Positions 26,953-35,227 of a DNA stretch of 64,000 nt are shown one piece after another. The stretch is taken from contig NZ_CP016354.1 of NCBI RefSeq assembly GCF_002240355.1, positions 1 to 64,000 on the forward strand, given 5' to 3'. Each line of letters begins with the position of its first letter. Position 1 is the first letter of the stretch. The DNA is from Prauserella marina. Its GTDB lineage: Bacteria; Actinomycetota; Actinomycetes; Mycobacteriales; Pseudonocardiaceae. The notes below the pieces were generated by a model that ran no database searches, was not told the DNA's origin, and saw only the letters and a list, made by a program, of their open reading frames with translations. Made by a program: the position numbers and the translations under genes.

Positions 26953-27540
26953 ATGGAAGAGCTAGTCAGGACAGCAGCACCGTTTGTGGTGCGCGGCTGT
27001 GTCGGGGGTGCCCCGGTGGAACGTGCCGTGTGTTCGACCGACGAAGCTGAGCGGCTCGCTCAACTCGCCGCGACCGTCGACGACGAATCGTGGGCCTCCT
27101 GGATGGTGCTGCCCGTCGATAAGCAGGGCGCTACCGAGCTGATCGTGCTGTTCGCCCGGTATCGACGTGGCCTGGTCGGCGAGACGCAGCGGCAGATACA
27201 CGCCATCGGCATCGTTGCGGGCCGCCTGCTGGCCCAGTCCCTGACCGCTGCCTGCGGAGCCCGGCTGCTTCGTGCTCAGCTCGAGTTCACAGCTTTCGGC
27301 GAGGGAATGCCGTGTGAGCGGTGCGTGGCGAAGCTCAGCGTCAACCTCCCCGCAGCGGACGAGGCCACACCGGAGCTGCCCGATCTGCCCCCCGACGTCG
27401 ACGTCCTCCGCACGCAATTCGGCCATACCTCCGTCTCCCCGCCCCACCGCGGCCCGGCCGAGATTCCCCTTGCAGGTCAAGCGAAGCGGCGGCCCGGCGC
27501 CGTCGACCACGCCGCCTCGAGAGCGCGGTGGACGCCATGA
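26953..27540 (+). CDS. Hypothetical protein with CxxC motif, first gene of lasso-side operon
   Basis: 195 residues from ATG 26953 (GGGAGCC upstream; GTG one codon earlier). Beta-rich N-terminus, helical middle (GETQRQIHAIGIVAGRLLAQ) and a CERC motif near residue 120, with an unstructured Pro-rich tail. No family recognised. Overlaps the next gene by ATGA. Confidence 0.65.
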   Translation: MEELVRTAAPFVVRGCVGGAPVERAVCSTDEAERLAQLAATVDDESWASWMVLPVDKQGATELIVLFARYRRGLVGETQRQIHAIGIVAGRLLAQSLTAACGARLLRAQLEFTAFGEGMPCERCVAKLSVNLPAADEATPELPDLPPDVDVLRTQFGHTSVSPPHRGPAEIPLAGQAKRRPGAVDHAASRARWTP

Positions 27541-27809
27541 CCGACTCCCCGTTCCCCGACAGCCCCCTGGAGCGCCGCGCTCCCGGCACGCACCTGCCCG
27601 CCCAGGCGTACACCGGCCCGATCCAGTGGCCGACCGAGGACCCGGACAACCCGTCGCCGCATTTCGCGCTGATGACGCGAACGCTTGAAGGGTTGCATCG
27701 CTACGACCCGCCGGCGCGCCCGCGTCATGCTGCCGCAGAGGACTTCCGGGGCTGGATGCAGCCGCCCCCGGAGGGCAAGGAGCAATTCCCAATCGATCCA
27801 AGGATGTGA
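27537..27809 (+). CDS. Proline-rich hypothetical protein
   Basis: 90 residues from ATG 27537. Pro/Asp-rich throughout with no clear domain. Start overlaps the preceding stop and its own stop overlaps the next gene, which indicates one transcript. Confidence 0.6.
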   Translation: MTDSPFPDSPLERRAPGTHLPAQAYTGPIQWPTEDPDNPSPHFALMTRTLEGLHRYDPPARPRHAAAEDFRGWMQPPPEGKEQFPIDPRM

Positions 27810-28159
27810 AGGCGATGATCGCCACCCTGTCGGAGAACGAGCTGCCGACGCTGGCATTGGCTGCCACCGACCGGCCGGAACGCCCGGCCGTTCCGGTGCC
27901 CGTGGGCGACTGCGGGTTCATGGCCATGCTGCGCGAAGCCGAGCCGGACCTCGCGCACGCCCAGCAGAGCCATCGCGCCGACGGCGAAGTGCTGCACGTG
28001 TGGCGGCACGCCTACACGCACGAGTACGTCGTGCTGATCGTGCGTGACAACGGCCGCCACGGTGTGAAGGAGTCCGGCGCCCCGCTCTACGACCGGCTCT
28101 CGCAGCTGGCCGGAATGTGGCTGGCCAGTGAAAGCCCGCGGCGAGGTGGTGCGCGGTGA
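27806..28159 (+). CDS. Hypothetical protein
   Basis: 117 residues from GTG 27806 (ATG 27815 is the alternative). Mixed alpha/beta: VLHVWRHAYTHEYVVLIVRD is probably a beta hairpin, followed by a helix (PLYDRLSQLAGMWLASESP). No family recognised; overlaps both neighbours. Confidence 0.6.
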   Translation: MKAMIATLSENELPTLALAATDRPERPAVPVPVGDCGFMAMLREAEPDLAHAQQSHRADGEVLHVWRHAYTHEYVVLIVRDNGRHGVKESGAPLYDRLSQLAGMWLASESPRRGGAR

Positions 28160-28554
28160 GCACCGTCGTTGCCTTCGCGACCTCGCCTACCCCGGAGTGG
28201 TCCGAGGCCGAGATCCTGGCCTGTGTCGCGGCCAGCACCGTGAAACCGGAACCGGCGTGGGTGCCGAACCACCTGGAGCGCCCGCAACTGCGCGCCTACC
28301 TCGCCGCGCGGTTTCCCGAACTTCGGTACGCCTACGCCGAAACGGAGCCGGGCCTGGAGATGGTGCACGTCTGGCTCGACCCGGCGTCCGGCTCGTGGGT
28401 GCAGATGACCGAGAACCTGCGATGGGGCCCGACGATCCGCAGCGACGGCCCCCGCACGCTCCTCTATGAGGACCTGATCTGCGCGATCGGTGACTGGAAC
28501 CGCGACGGCCGGCCCGACGTCCGGGACGTGCGCCCGGGACAGGCCGGTTGCTGA
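28156..28554 (+). CDS. Hypothetical protein
   Basis: 132 residues from GTG 28156 (GTGA overlap). Helical and beta elements, with aromatic-rich LEMVHVWLDPASGSWVQMTE. No motif of known function. Part of the same overlapping gene set. Confidence 0.6.
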   Translation: MSTVVAFATSPTPEWSEAEILACVAASTVKPEPAWVPNHLERPQLRAYLAARFPELRYAYAETEPGLEMVHVWLDPASGSWVQMTENLRWGPTIRSDGPRTLLYEDLICAIGDWNRDGRPDVRDVRPGQAGC

Positions 28555-28778
28555 TGGCGTGGCAGTTCGGCGGGTTGGTGCTCGGCGCGGTTCTGGTCGG
28601 GGTGGTCGCGCTGGTCATCCTGGCCGGAATCGTGCTGTGGCTGCACACCCGCCGAGCTCGTCGCCACCAGAGCTACGTCGAGCACGAGGAAACGCCGGCG
28701 CAGCAACGAGTTCGCCATATGCACCGGCAGGACCGCTATCTCGATGCGACACAGCCCATTCCCCGCCACCCGCGGTGA
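28554..28778 (+). CDS. Single-pass membrane protein
   Basis: 74 residues from ATG 28554, sharing one base with the preceding stop. One hydrophobic segment (about 5-28, GLVLGAVLVGVVALVILAG) followed by a basic, His/Arg-rich tail on the predicted cytoplasmic side. Last of five overlapping genes upstream of the Nudix gene. Confidence 0.6.
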   Translation: MAWQFGGLVLGAVLVGVVALVILAGIVLWLHTRRARRHQSYVEHEETPAQQRVRHMHRQDRYLDATQPIPRHPR

Positions 28779-28812
28779 ACGAGCTATCGAAGACCAACTG
28801 GCGAACCCCCGG

Positions 28813-28846
28813 CCCCGGCCCGGACACCGAGCTGTCCGGGCCGGGG
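28813..28846 (+). terminator. Terminator-like hairpin
   Basis: Perfect 14-base arms (CCCCGGCCCGGACA and complement) with a 6-base loop, 35 bases after the membrane-protein gene. Would separate the upstream set from the Nudix-lasso set, or attenuate read-through. Confidence 0.75.
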
Positions 28847-28936
28847 TCCCGCTACACATCAGGCACGAGCACGTTGACACCTCAGCCTGTCAGTGAAGAA
28901 GCGCGGTACTCCCGCCTCTATTGGAAAGGGCTTCCG

Positions 28937-29710
28937 ATGCCGGAAAGGCAGTTCGTCTCTGTTGATCATCCGGGCATTCCAATGCCGGATGACATGCGTT
29001 CCTGGTCGATGCCGTGGCGCGACTACGCCCCGGTCGACATCACCCCACCACCGCTGCGTCCGGACGGGCTGCCCGTCAGCGTCGCCGAGGGCTGGGCGGA
29101 ACAGTGTGTCTGGCCGGGAGACGTGCCTGACTGGGCCGAGCGGCAAGCTGCTGCGCTGGTGCCGTTTTCGCTGGACGATCACGGCTGGCCGCTCAACCCG
29201 GTAGGCCGGACTGGGCGGTGCGGACGCAATCTCGGCAAGTGGGGTGAGAACACGGCCGCGGACCCCATCGTCGTCGCCGGGTCCGGCGCTGACCGCCATG
29301 TGCTGCTGATCAAGCGCGATGACATTGGGGTATGGGCAATCCCCGGCGGGATGGTCGATGCCGGTGAGACCGCTCCCTCTGCGCTCGTGCGCGAGCTGCG
29401 CGAGGAAACCGGCGTCGACCTCGCCGAGATCACGCCGACCGTTCTCGCGCGCACCTATGTGAAGGACTGGCGTGCCACCGATCATGCCTGGGTCTGCTCC
29501 ACCGTGGCGCTCTACGTTCTCCCTGAGCAGCGAACCGCAGTCGCCGGCTCCGACGCCACTGACGCCCGGTGGTGGCCGTTCGCTGGCCTGGAGCAGCTGA
29601 CACAGGACATGGGCGCGGCGGGCGAGCAACTATACGAAGCACACCGCCCGCTGCTTGCTCGCGCGCTGGACCAGGCCGACATCGACGCGGCGGCCAAGGG
29701 ATTTTCGTGA
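28937..29710 (+). CDS. Nudix hydrolase, ADP-ribose pyrophosphatase (NUDT9)-like
   Basis: 257 residues from ATG 28937 after GGAAAGG. A complete Nudix box is present at about 138-160 (GMVDAGE, then RELREETG). The preceding NPVGRTGRCGRNLGKWGENT and AADPIV resemble the NUDT9/TRPM2 ADP-ribose pyrophosphatase family, whose members hydrolyse ADP-ribose to AMP and ribose-5-phosphate. It ends 68 bases before the lasso precursor on the same strand. A role in maturation, immunity or NAD metabolism is open. Confidence 0.85.
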   Translation: MPERQFVSVDHPGIPMPDDMRSWSMPWRDYAPVDITPPPLRPDGLPVSVAEGWAEQCVWPGDVPDWAERQAAALVPFSLDDHGWPLNPVGRTGRCGRNLGKWGENTAADPIVVAGSGADRHVLLIKRDDIGVWAIPGGMVDAGETAPSALVRELREETGVDLAEITPTVLARTYVKDWRATDHAWVCSTVALYVLPEQRTAVAGSDATDARWWPFAGLEQLTQDMGAAGEQLYEAHRPLLARALDQADIDAAAKGFS

Positions 29711-29778
29711 CCACATCCACCAACCAGAGTTGTCCTCGACCAGATGGGCCGAGGAAGTCGAGAAGGAGGAAGTTGTTG

Positions 29779-29925
29779 ATGCAGGAATCCCAACAGCAGG
29801 AACAGTCCCAGGCGTACGAGCCGCCGACCGTGACCGAGGTGGGCGATTTCGGTGCGGTGACTGAGGGCCAGTATTCGCGGTCGATCTCCGATGACGGGGA
29901 CGCCGGCGGCTACTGGGAACAGTGA
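29779..29925 (+). CDS. Lasso peptide precursor
   Basis: 48 residues from ATG 29779, eight bases after AGGAGGA. The leader shows the lasso recognition pattern Y-x-x-P-x-V ... G-D-F (YEPPTVTEVGDF) with the conserved Thr at the penultimate position (T28). Predicted core: GQYSRSISDDGDAGGYWEQ, with Gly1 as ring amine and Asp9 as acceptor (9-membered ring); no acidic residue is at position 7 or 8. Asp10-Gly11 and Asp12-Ala13 follow. Bulky Tyr16/Trp17 could be steric plugs. The four genes downstream supply the processing machinery. Confidence 0.9.
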   Translation: MQESQQQEQSQAYEPPTVTEVGDFGAVTEGQYSRSISDDGDAGGYWEQ

Positions 29926-29934
29926 TCGGCTCTG

Positions 29935-31737
29935 ATGTCCGACGCTGATCGCCTCGGGCTCGGCAGACCTCACTGGTGGTGCGCGCTGCCGGATGTAGCT
30001 GCTGCCGGGCCCGTGGCGTCCGCGCTGGCCACGGTGGGCACTGTGGCGGCGCGGCATCCGTCCGGGCGGCCGTGGTTGCTCACCGCGCCGGCGGTGCGTG
30101 CTCCGCGGATCATGAGGTGGGGCGCGACGGTGGTGGCCGTGCTGGGGGAGGCGATCGTCGACGAGTTGAACCCGGCGGGCACCGTGGCGGAGTGGATGCG
30201 GCAGGTGGGCAGTGCTCACCTGGTGACCGCGGAGCCGGGCCGGGTGTGCGCGGTGGCGGACGCGGCGGGTTTCCGGCGCGTGTTCACCGCGATCGCCGCA
30301 GGTGTGGCGGTCGCGGCCAGCCATGCCGAGATCCTGCGGCGCCTGATCGACGCGCCGGTTGATCGCGGGTGGGTGGCGGCCAAGCTGGCCAGCCCCGAGA
30401 TGCCGAGCGTGCTGCGCGAGTCCCGTTCCCCGTTCGTTGGGGTGTCGCCCGTGGCCGCCGGGTGTGTCGCCGAACTCGCCGGCGACGCGGTCCGGGTGCG
30501 GCCGTGGTGGCGGCCGCCGGAGCCGGAGAAGCCGCTCGCTGAGGGGGCGCAGTTGCTGCGGCAGGCATTGGCCCGCGGCATTTGTGGCCGCGCGCGCCGC
30601 GCGGGCGGGCGGGTGTCCGTGCAGTTGTCCGGCGGTCTGGATTCAGCGGCGATCGCGCTGCTGGCTGCCGAGGCGGACCCCTTGATGGTGACCACGGCCG
30701 GGGCGTCTCCGGTCGATGAGGACCTGTCCTGGGCCCGGCGGATCGCGCGCACGATTCCGGCCGGCGAGCACCGGATCTTCACGGTCGCGGAGATGCCCGC
30801 GTTCTTCGCCCGGCTTGAGCATCCGGTCGCGGGGATGGACGAGCCGTGCTCGTTCGCCGCCGGCGGTGCACGGCAACGCTTCGCCGGTGCCGCGCTCGCC
30901 GAGCGGGCGGTCACGCTGCATTTCAACGGTCAGGGCGGCGACGAGGTGCTGCTCGCGCCGTGGGCCTTCCTGTCGGGGCTGCTGCGGCGAGCACCGCGCC
31001 TCGGATGGCGGCACCTGCGCGGATTCGCCGCGCTGCGCGGGCTGCGAGCCTCGGCGGTAATGCGCGAAGCCCTCCGTGGTCCTGGGCAGTTCGACAGCTG
31101 GCTGGAACGTGCCGGCTCCAGGCTGCGCCGGGAGCCGGTCGCGGCGGCCGCGGCCCTGGGCTGGGAAGCGCCGCCGCTGCTGCCGACGTGGGCCAGCAGC
31201 GAGGCAGCCGAGCTCGCGATCGCGGCGCTCGCTGCGGCTCCGCGAACCCCGGTGCATCCCGATGCCGCGGTGCACGCCGCGGTCGTGCGGATACGCGCCT
31301 CGGCGTATCGCGCCGCGCTGTACGCCGACGCGATGGCCGTGGCCGGTGCGCCGACTGTGATGCCGTTCTTCGACCACGAGGTGCTGACCGCGTGCCTGTC
31401 CACCCGGCCCGAAGTGCGCACCGACCCGTGGAGCCCGAAACCGTTGCTGCGCAACGCGTTGCAACGGGACGTCCCGACGGAGCTGCTGGCGCGGCGCACG
31501 AAAGGCCACTACAACACCGATATCTATCGCGGGTGGCGCACCCACCGCGACGATGTCCGCGCGATGCTGGCTGAGTCGCGGCTGGTCGAGCTCGGCCTGG
31601 TCGACCAGCAGGTGCTCGTCGACGAACTCGCCGCGTTCGGACCGAGCGGGCTCCCGCCCGCGTTCGTCACCGACCTCATTGCCCTGGAAATCTGGCTGCG
31701 CCAGGAGTCGCCGCCGCTGACATGGGGAGACCGCTGA
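29935..31737 (+). CDS. Lasso peptide cyclase (asparagine synthetase-like)
   Basis: 600 residues from ATG 29935. The N-terminal half resembles the glutaminase part of AsnB without its catalytic Cys. The C-terminal synthetase half has the ATP PP-loop SGGLDS at 232-237. Downstream FNGQGGDEVLLAPW (about 325) is the second conserved ATP-binding segment. In lasso biosynthesis this enzyme adenylates the ring Asp/Glu and joins it to the core N-terminus. Lies nine bases after the precursor; its TGA shares one base with the next ATG. Confidence 0.95.
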   Translation: MSDADRLGLGRPHWWCALPDVAAAGPVASALATVGTVAARHPSGRPWLLTAPAVRAPRIMRWGATVVAVLGEAIVDELNPAGTVAEWMRQVGSAHLVTAEPGRVCAVADAAGFRRVFTAIAAGVAVAASHAEILRRLIDAPVDRGWVAAKLASPEMPSVLRESRSPFVGVSPVAAGCVAELAGDAVRVRPWWRPPEPEKPLAEGAQLLRQALARGICGRARRAGGRVSVQLSGGLDSAAIALLAAEADPLMVTTAGASPVDEDLSWARRIARTIPAGEHRIFTVAEMPAFFARLEHPVAGMDEPCSFAAGGARQRFAGAALAERAVTLHFNGQGGDEVLLAPWAFLSGLLRRAPRLGWRHLRGFAALRGLRASAVMREALRGPGQFDSWLERAGSRLRREPVAAAAALGWEAPPLLPTWASSEAAELAIAALAAAPRTPVHPDAAVHAAVVRIRASAYRAALYADAMAVAGAPTVMPFFDHEVLTACLSTRPEVRTDPWSPKPLLRNALQRDVPTELLARRTKGHYNTDIYRGWRTHRDDVRAMLAESRLVELGLVDQQVLVDELAAFGPSGLPPAFVTDLIALEIWLRQESPPLTWGDR

Positions 31738-32033
31738 TGGCGACACTGCTACCTCGCCGCCGACTCGACGACCCGAACCGGCCGTGGCGGTGGGGCCGGT
31801 CGGTGAGCACCGCGCAGGTCAGCGACGGCCTGGTGGTCGTCGACGAGCGCCGCGGCCGCACCGTCCATCTCAACACCACCGCCGCGACGATGCTGCGCGC
31901 ACTGCTGGCCGGCGGCCAGGATGCCGCGATCACCGTGGTGTGCCAACGATTCGGCGTCACCGAGGACACCGCCCGCGACGACCTGTCCGCGCTGATCACT
32001 GACCTGGCGCGGCGGAAGCTGGTGCGGCGGTGA
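31737..32033 (+). CDS. RiPP recognition element protein (PqqD-like, lasso B1)
   Basis: 98 residues from ATG 31737. The PqqD-like fold shows as VSDGLVVVDERRGRTVHLNT, then TAATMLRALLAGGQ and a C-terminal winged-helix part. It should bind the YxxPxV leader and deliver the precursor to the peptidase. Overlaps the preceding stop and the next start. Confidence 0.92.
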   Translation: MATLLPRRRLDDPNRPWRWGRSVSTAQVSDGLVVVDERRGRTVHLNTTAATMLRALLAGGQDAAITVVCQRFGVTEDTARDDLSALITDLARRKLVRR

Positions 32034-32479
32034 GCGCCCCGATCGTGCTTGAGCAGCCCGCGCGGCTCGCGCTGGGCGAGCAGCTGCGCGCCCGGACGGC
32101 GGTGGCCGCGGCCTGGCTACTCCTGGCCCTCGTCCGCGCGCGCCCGGCTCGGCTTCGCCGGCTGCTGCGGGTGCTGCACCGTGGTGCCCGTCCCGCGCCA
32201 GTCGAGGTGGCGCTGCGGGCCCGCGCCATGGTGGCGACCGTGTCGCTGCACGCCGCGAGCGATCACGGGTGCCTGCTGCGCTCGGTCGCCATCGTGCTCG
32301 CCTGCCGGTTCGCCGGGGTCGCCGTGACGTGGCGAGTCGGCGTCGTCTCCCCGCCGCCGGCGCTGCACGCCTGGGTCGAAGCCGACGACAAACCGGTAGG
32401 GGAGCCGTTCGATCCGCGCTGGCTCTACAGCCCGATCATCACCGTTGAACCCTCCCGAAAGGGGATACTGCCGCGATGA
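32030..32479 (+). CDS. Lasso leader peptidase (transglutaminase-like, lasso B2)
   Basis: 149 residues from GTG 32030 (GTGA overlap). Catalytic Cys81 in SDHGCLLRSVAIVLACR and His113 in LHAWVEADD fit the Cys-His-Asp triad of this family. It removes the leader after Glu29 of the precursor. The N-terminal 60 residues are Arg/Leu-rich helices. Confidence 0.92.
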   Translation: MSAPIVLEQPARLALGEQLRARTAVAAAWLLLALVRARPARLRRLLRVLHRGARPAPVEVALRARAMVATVSLHAASDHGCLLRSVAIVLACRFAGVAVTWRVGVVSPPPALHAWVEADDKPVGEPFDPRWLYSPIITVEPSRKGILPR

Positions 32480-33645
32480 GCACGACGACCGGACACCTCG
32501 ACCTGGACCAGCGCCTCGCCCGGTACGCAGCCGATCTGCGTGAGCTCGGCGCAATCCGCAGCCCCGCGGTGCAGAAGGCGTTCGCCACGGTCCCACGCCA
32601 CCGGTTCCTGCGCTCGTTCTACTACCGGGCCGACCGGTACACCCTCGCGCCGGGGGAGCTGCCCTCGGCACGGCTGCTCGACGTGATCTACGCGAACAAC
32701 GCACTGTTCACCCACGACGGCAGCGACGGTGACCCGACGAGCTCGTCGTCTGGGCCGAGCGTGATGGCGAAGATGCTGGAAGCCCTGGATTTGCGGCCAG
32801 GGATGCGGGTGCTGGAGATCGGCGGCGGGACCGGCTACAACGCGGCACTGCTCGCGGCGATCACCGGCGCGGAGGTGACTGCGGTCGAAGCCGGCCGGGT
32901 CGCGGCCGCGAACGCCGGCGCCACGATCGACGAGCTCGGCCTGGCCGACCGTGTGCGGGTCGTACACGCCGACGGATATCACGGAGATCCCGCCGGCGGT
33001 CGTTTCGACCGGATCATCGCCACGTGCGGCATCGCCGGCGTTCCCCCGGTGTGGCTGGACCAGCTCGTCGAGGGAGGGATGCTGCTCGCGCCGATCGCAC
33101 ACGCAGGCGTGCACCCCATCCTCACCGTCCAAACCGCCGGGCGGGTGACGGTGCAGGGACGGTGCGCGCTCTGGGCGGACTTCATGCCCGCAGCGGGGAA
33201 TCTCCGGCCAAGCGTACTGTTCGCGCACGATCCGAACACCTCGATCTCGGCGGACAACGTGGGCCGGGACGTCGCCGCGGTCCCTGCCGCTGGGCCAGAC
33301 CGGTACAACGACCTGGGGTTCTATCTCGGCGTGCGCGACGCTCGAACGAACCGGGCATACCTGGATGCCCCGGAGTTCTCCCCGGCGGCCGGGTCGACCG
33401 CGCTGGTGGAGGACGACGCGGCAGTGTGGGTACAGCACAACGGGGATCTGCTACACGCTGGCCCTGAGTCGACAATCGCGCCGCTTCGCGAGCAGCTCCA
33501 CCAACTGGTGCACGAGTGGGACTCGTCCGGCCAGCCCGCCGCAACCGAGTGGCGCGCTCGATTCGCGCCCGCGAGCGGAACACCGGCACCGTTGCTGGTT
33601 CCCTCCCAGTGGGAATGCGCCGATGCGTCGCCCAGCGCCCGCTGA
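32476..33645 (+). CDS. PIMT-like O-methyltransferase of the lasso cluster
   Basis: 389 residues from ATG 32476 (ATGA overlap with the peptidase). Residues 1-215 form a protein L-isoaspartate O-methyltransferase fold. SAM motif I is VLEIGGGTGYNAAL (about 112-125); DRIIATCGIAGVPPVWLDQL follows. The remaining 170 residues are an extension absent from housekeeping PIMTs (about 210-230 residues) but typical of RiPP-linked ones. Such homologues methylate an Asp side chain in lasso peptides (cellulonodin-2, lihuanodin), lanthipeptides and graspetides, giving aspartimide or isoaspartate. Here the target is probably the precursor's Asp10-Gly11. Confidence 0.9.
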   Translation: MSTTTGHLDLDQRLARYAADLRELGAIRSPAVQKAFATVPRHRFLRSFYYRADRYTLAPGELPSARLLDVIYANNALFTHDGSDGDPTSSSSGPSVMAKMLEALDLRPGMRVLEIGGGTGYNAALLAAITGAEVTAVEAGRVAAANAGATIDELGLADRVRVVHADGYHGDPAGGRFDRIIATCGIAGVPPVWLDQLVEGGMLLAPIAHAGVHPILTVQTAGRVTVQGRCALWADFMPAAGNLRPSVLFAHDPNTSISADNVGRDVAAVPAAGPDRYNDLGFYLGVRDARTNRAYLDAPEFSPAAGSTALVEDDAAVWVQHNGDLLHAGPESTIAPLREQLHQLVHEWDSSGQPAATEWRARFAPASGTPAPLLVPSQWECADASPSAR

Positions 33646-33931
33646 CGGAAGCGCTCCTCCGGCAGCAGCTCGGGTTGCGAGCACCTTGTGTGTCGTCATG
33701 GGCCGCACCATGCCGTGCGGTACCAACGAGCCGACCCACACTCCGCCCTGACCAGCACGGCCTCAGCAATGGCTTGTCTATTCGGCTCCGCTATGCAGAG
33801 GCCACGAGCTCACGCTCCAGTGCCTCAGTCGAGGTCTCGCGAACTCCCCTTCGCTCGGCCGAGAAGGTGATTGCAGCTGGCAGGGAGAGGAGCGGCCCAG
33901 ACGGCGCGGGAGAAGAAGTGGGCGTCCGGGG

Positions 33932-34219
33932 TCAGCGGTGGGTTGCGGCGAAGTAGGCGTCGAGGGTCGTGGCGACCATGCCCCGGTAACGGTTGCGGTC
34001 GGTGTGGTACGCGTTCCAGTCGGCGTCATCGGCGGCGGCGAGCCGCTTCGCGGCGACCTCCAAGGCGGCTGGGTTCAGCGGCATCGCGCCGGTGACTATC
34101 CACTCGACGATGCCCATGAGCTTGCCGGGAGCAGCGTCGGGGAAGACTTCGCGGACCTTGGTCAGCACGGTCAGGCGCTGCTCGATGGTGGCCATCTCGG
34201 TGTTGATGCTGCTGGTCAT
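33932..34219 (-). CDS. Small helical hypothetical protein
   Basis: 95 residues from ATG 34219 (AGAAAGGG upstream). Helical; an N-terminal segment (EMATIEQRLTVLTKVREVFP) and a C-terminal RNRYRGMVATTLDAYFA stretch. No family recognised. The 286 bases between the lasso methyltransferase and this gene hold nothing I can support. Confidence 0.6.
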   Translation of the reverse strand: MTSSINTEMATIEQRLTVLTKVREVFPDAAPGKLMGIVEWIVTGAMPLNPAALEVAAKRLAAADDADWNAYHTDRNRYRGMVATTLDAYFAATHR

Positions 34220-34306
34220 CGGGTTGCCCTTTCTGGTTCTGGCGCGGGTGGTCGGTGGAGCGGGGTGCCGCACACCGGGGCGCGGCCGGTAGTGGGAAAA
34301 CACCAG

Positions 34307-34780
34307 TTATCGGAGGCGAGTCGAGGGGCTTGCGACCCAATAGAAGGAGCTGGTGGCGTGCCCCTGGAGCCAGATCATGCCTTCGGCGAGCTGCCGGTTG
34401 GCCCACTCCGTGGCCTGGTCAGCGCGCAGGGCCTCAGCCGTGTGAGCGATGAGCTCGGCGTCGACGTAGAGCGACCAGCCCGCGCGCTCGGCCCAAGCGG
34501 CGTTCCCGGTCTCCGACCAGATCAGCTCGGTGCGGTGCTCGCGGGTGTCGACGCCCAGGCCCTTCTCGGCCGCGGCAGGGGTGGGAGTGGCGGCCTCGAT
34601 GTTGCGGCGGATGTAGTTGGCGCCGTCGGCTGGGATACGCAGCATCACGCGGGCCGTTTTACCGTCTTCGGTCGTGGCGTAGGCGACGGTGACGATGTCG
34701 CCGGCCGTGCCCTCGGCCTCGACGTCCATGTGAAACACCGTGCCGGTGACGTCGATGTCGGCGTCGACGATCGGCTTCAT
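34307..34780 (-). CDS. Hypothetical protein
   Basis: 157 residues from ATG 34780 with GGGGAT upstream; GTG 34798 is in frame. Beta-rich first half, helical second half (LYVDAELIAHTAEALRADQA). Starts 87 bases upstream of 34219, so probably in one operon with it. A TGAACAG element lies just upstream of the start. Confidence 0.6.
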   Translation of the reverse strand: MKPIVDADIDVTGTVFHMDVEAEGTAGDIVTVAYATTEDGKTARVMLRIPADGANYIRRNIEAATPTPAAAEKGLGVDTREHRTELIWSETGNAAWAERAGWSLYVDAELIAHTAEALRADQATEWANRQLAEGMIWLQGHATSSFYWVASPSTRLR

Positions 34781-34936
34781 GGGCAAATCCCCATTCACTC
34801 GTTTCCACTGTTCAGCGTGCTGTTTGGTCGGTCAGCGCGCTGATTCATGTCGTCAACTTTAGCCGTCTCTGACATTTTGTCAAGAAATCTACTTTCGTTA
34901 TTTCACGACGCGGCGGCCATCTAGTACGTTTTGGGT

Positions 34937-35227
34937 ATGAGTGGTGACCCCCAGCGGCCGAACGTGGCGTCGGTGCAGGAAGTACCGGCGCCGGACGCGC
35001 GCAAGCGAATGCCGGAGTTGATCGAGGACGTCCGGGCGGGTGGCATCGTCTACCTGACCCGCTATGACCACCGGATCGCCGCTCTAGTACCGGTGGAGCT
35101 GGCGGAGAACATCGAGCGCATCGAGGACGAGTACTGGTCGCAGCGAGCCGCGCAGGCCCGCGCCAACGCGGCGGACACCGTGCCGTGGGATCACGCGGTC
35201 GCCGAACTCGAGGACGGGAGCCAGTGA
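34937..35227 (+). CDS. Phd/YefM-type antitoxin
   Basis: 96 residues from ATG 34937. The N-terminal part (PDARKRMPELIEDVRAGGIV, then YLTRYDHRIAALVPVELAEN) is the DNA-binding Phd-like domain. The acidic tail (IERIEDEYWSQRAA onwards) would wrap the toxin. It overlaps the toxin gene by GTGA, the classic antitoxin-first arrangement with autorepression. Confidence 0.88.
   Translation: MSGDPQRPNVASVQEVPAPDARKRMPELIEDVRAGGIVYLTRYDHRIAALVPVELAENIERIEDEYWSQRAAQARANAADTVPWDHAVAELEDGSQ

Noticed and set aside
30643-31746. Long minus-strand open frame opposite the lasso cyclase
   Set aside because: Shadow of a high-GC gene: Arg/Gly/Pro/His-rich, no ribosome-binding site, and the plus strand has clear AsnB motifs.
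32476-33645. Housekeeping protein-repair methyltransferase
   Set aside because: Length (389 residues), the C-terminal extension and the four-base overlap with the lasso peptidase point to a RiPP role instead.
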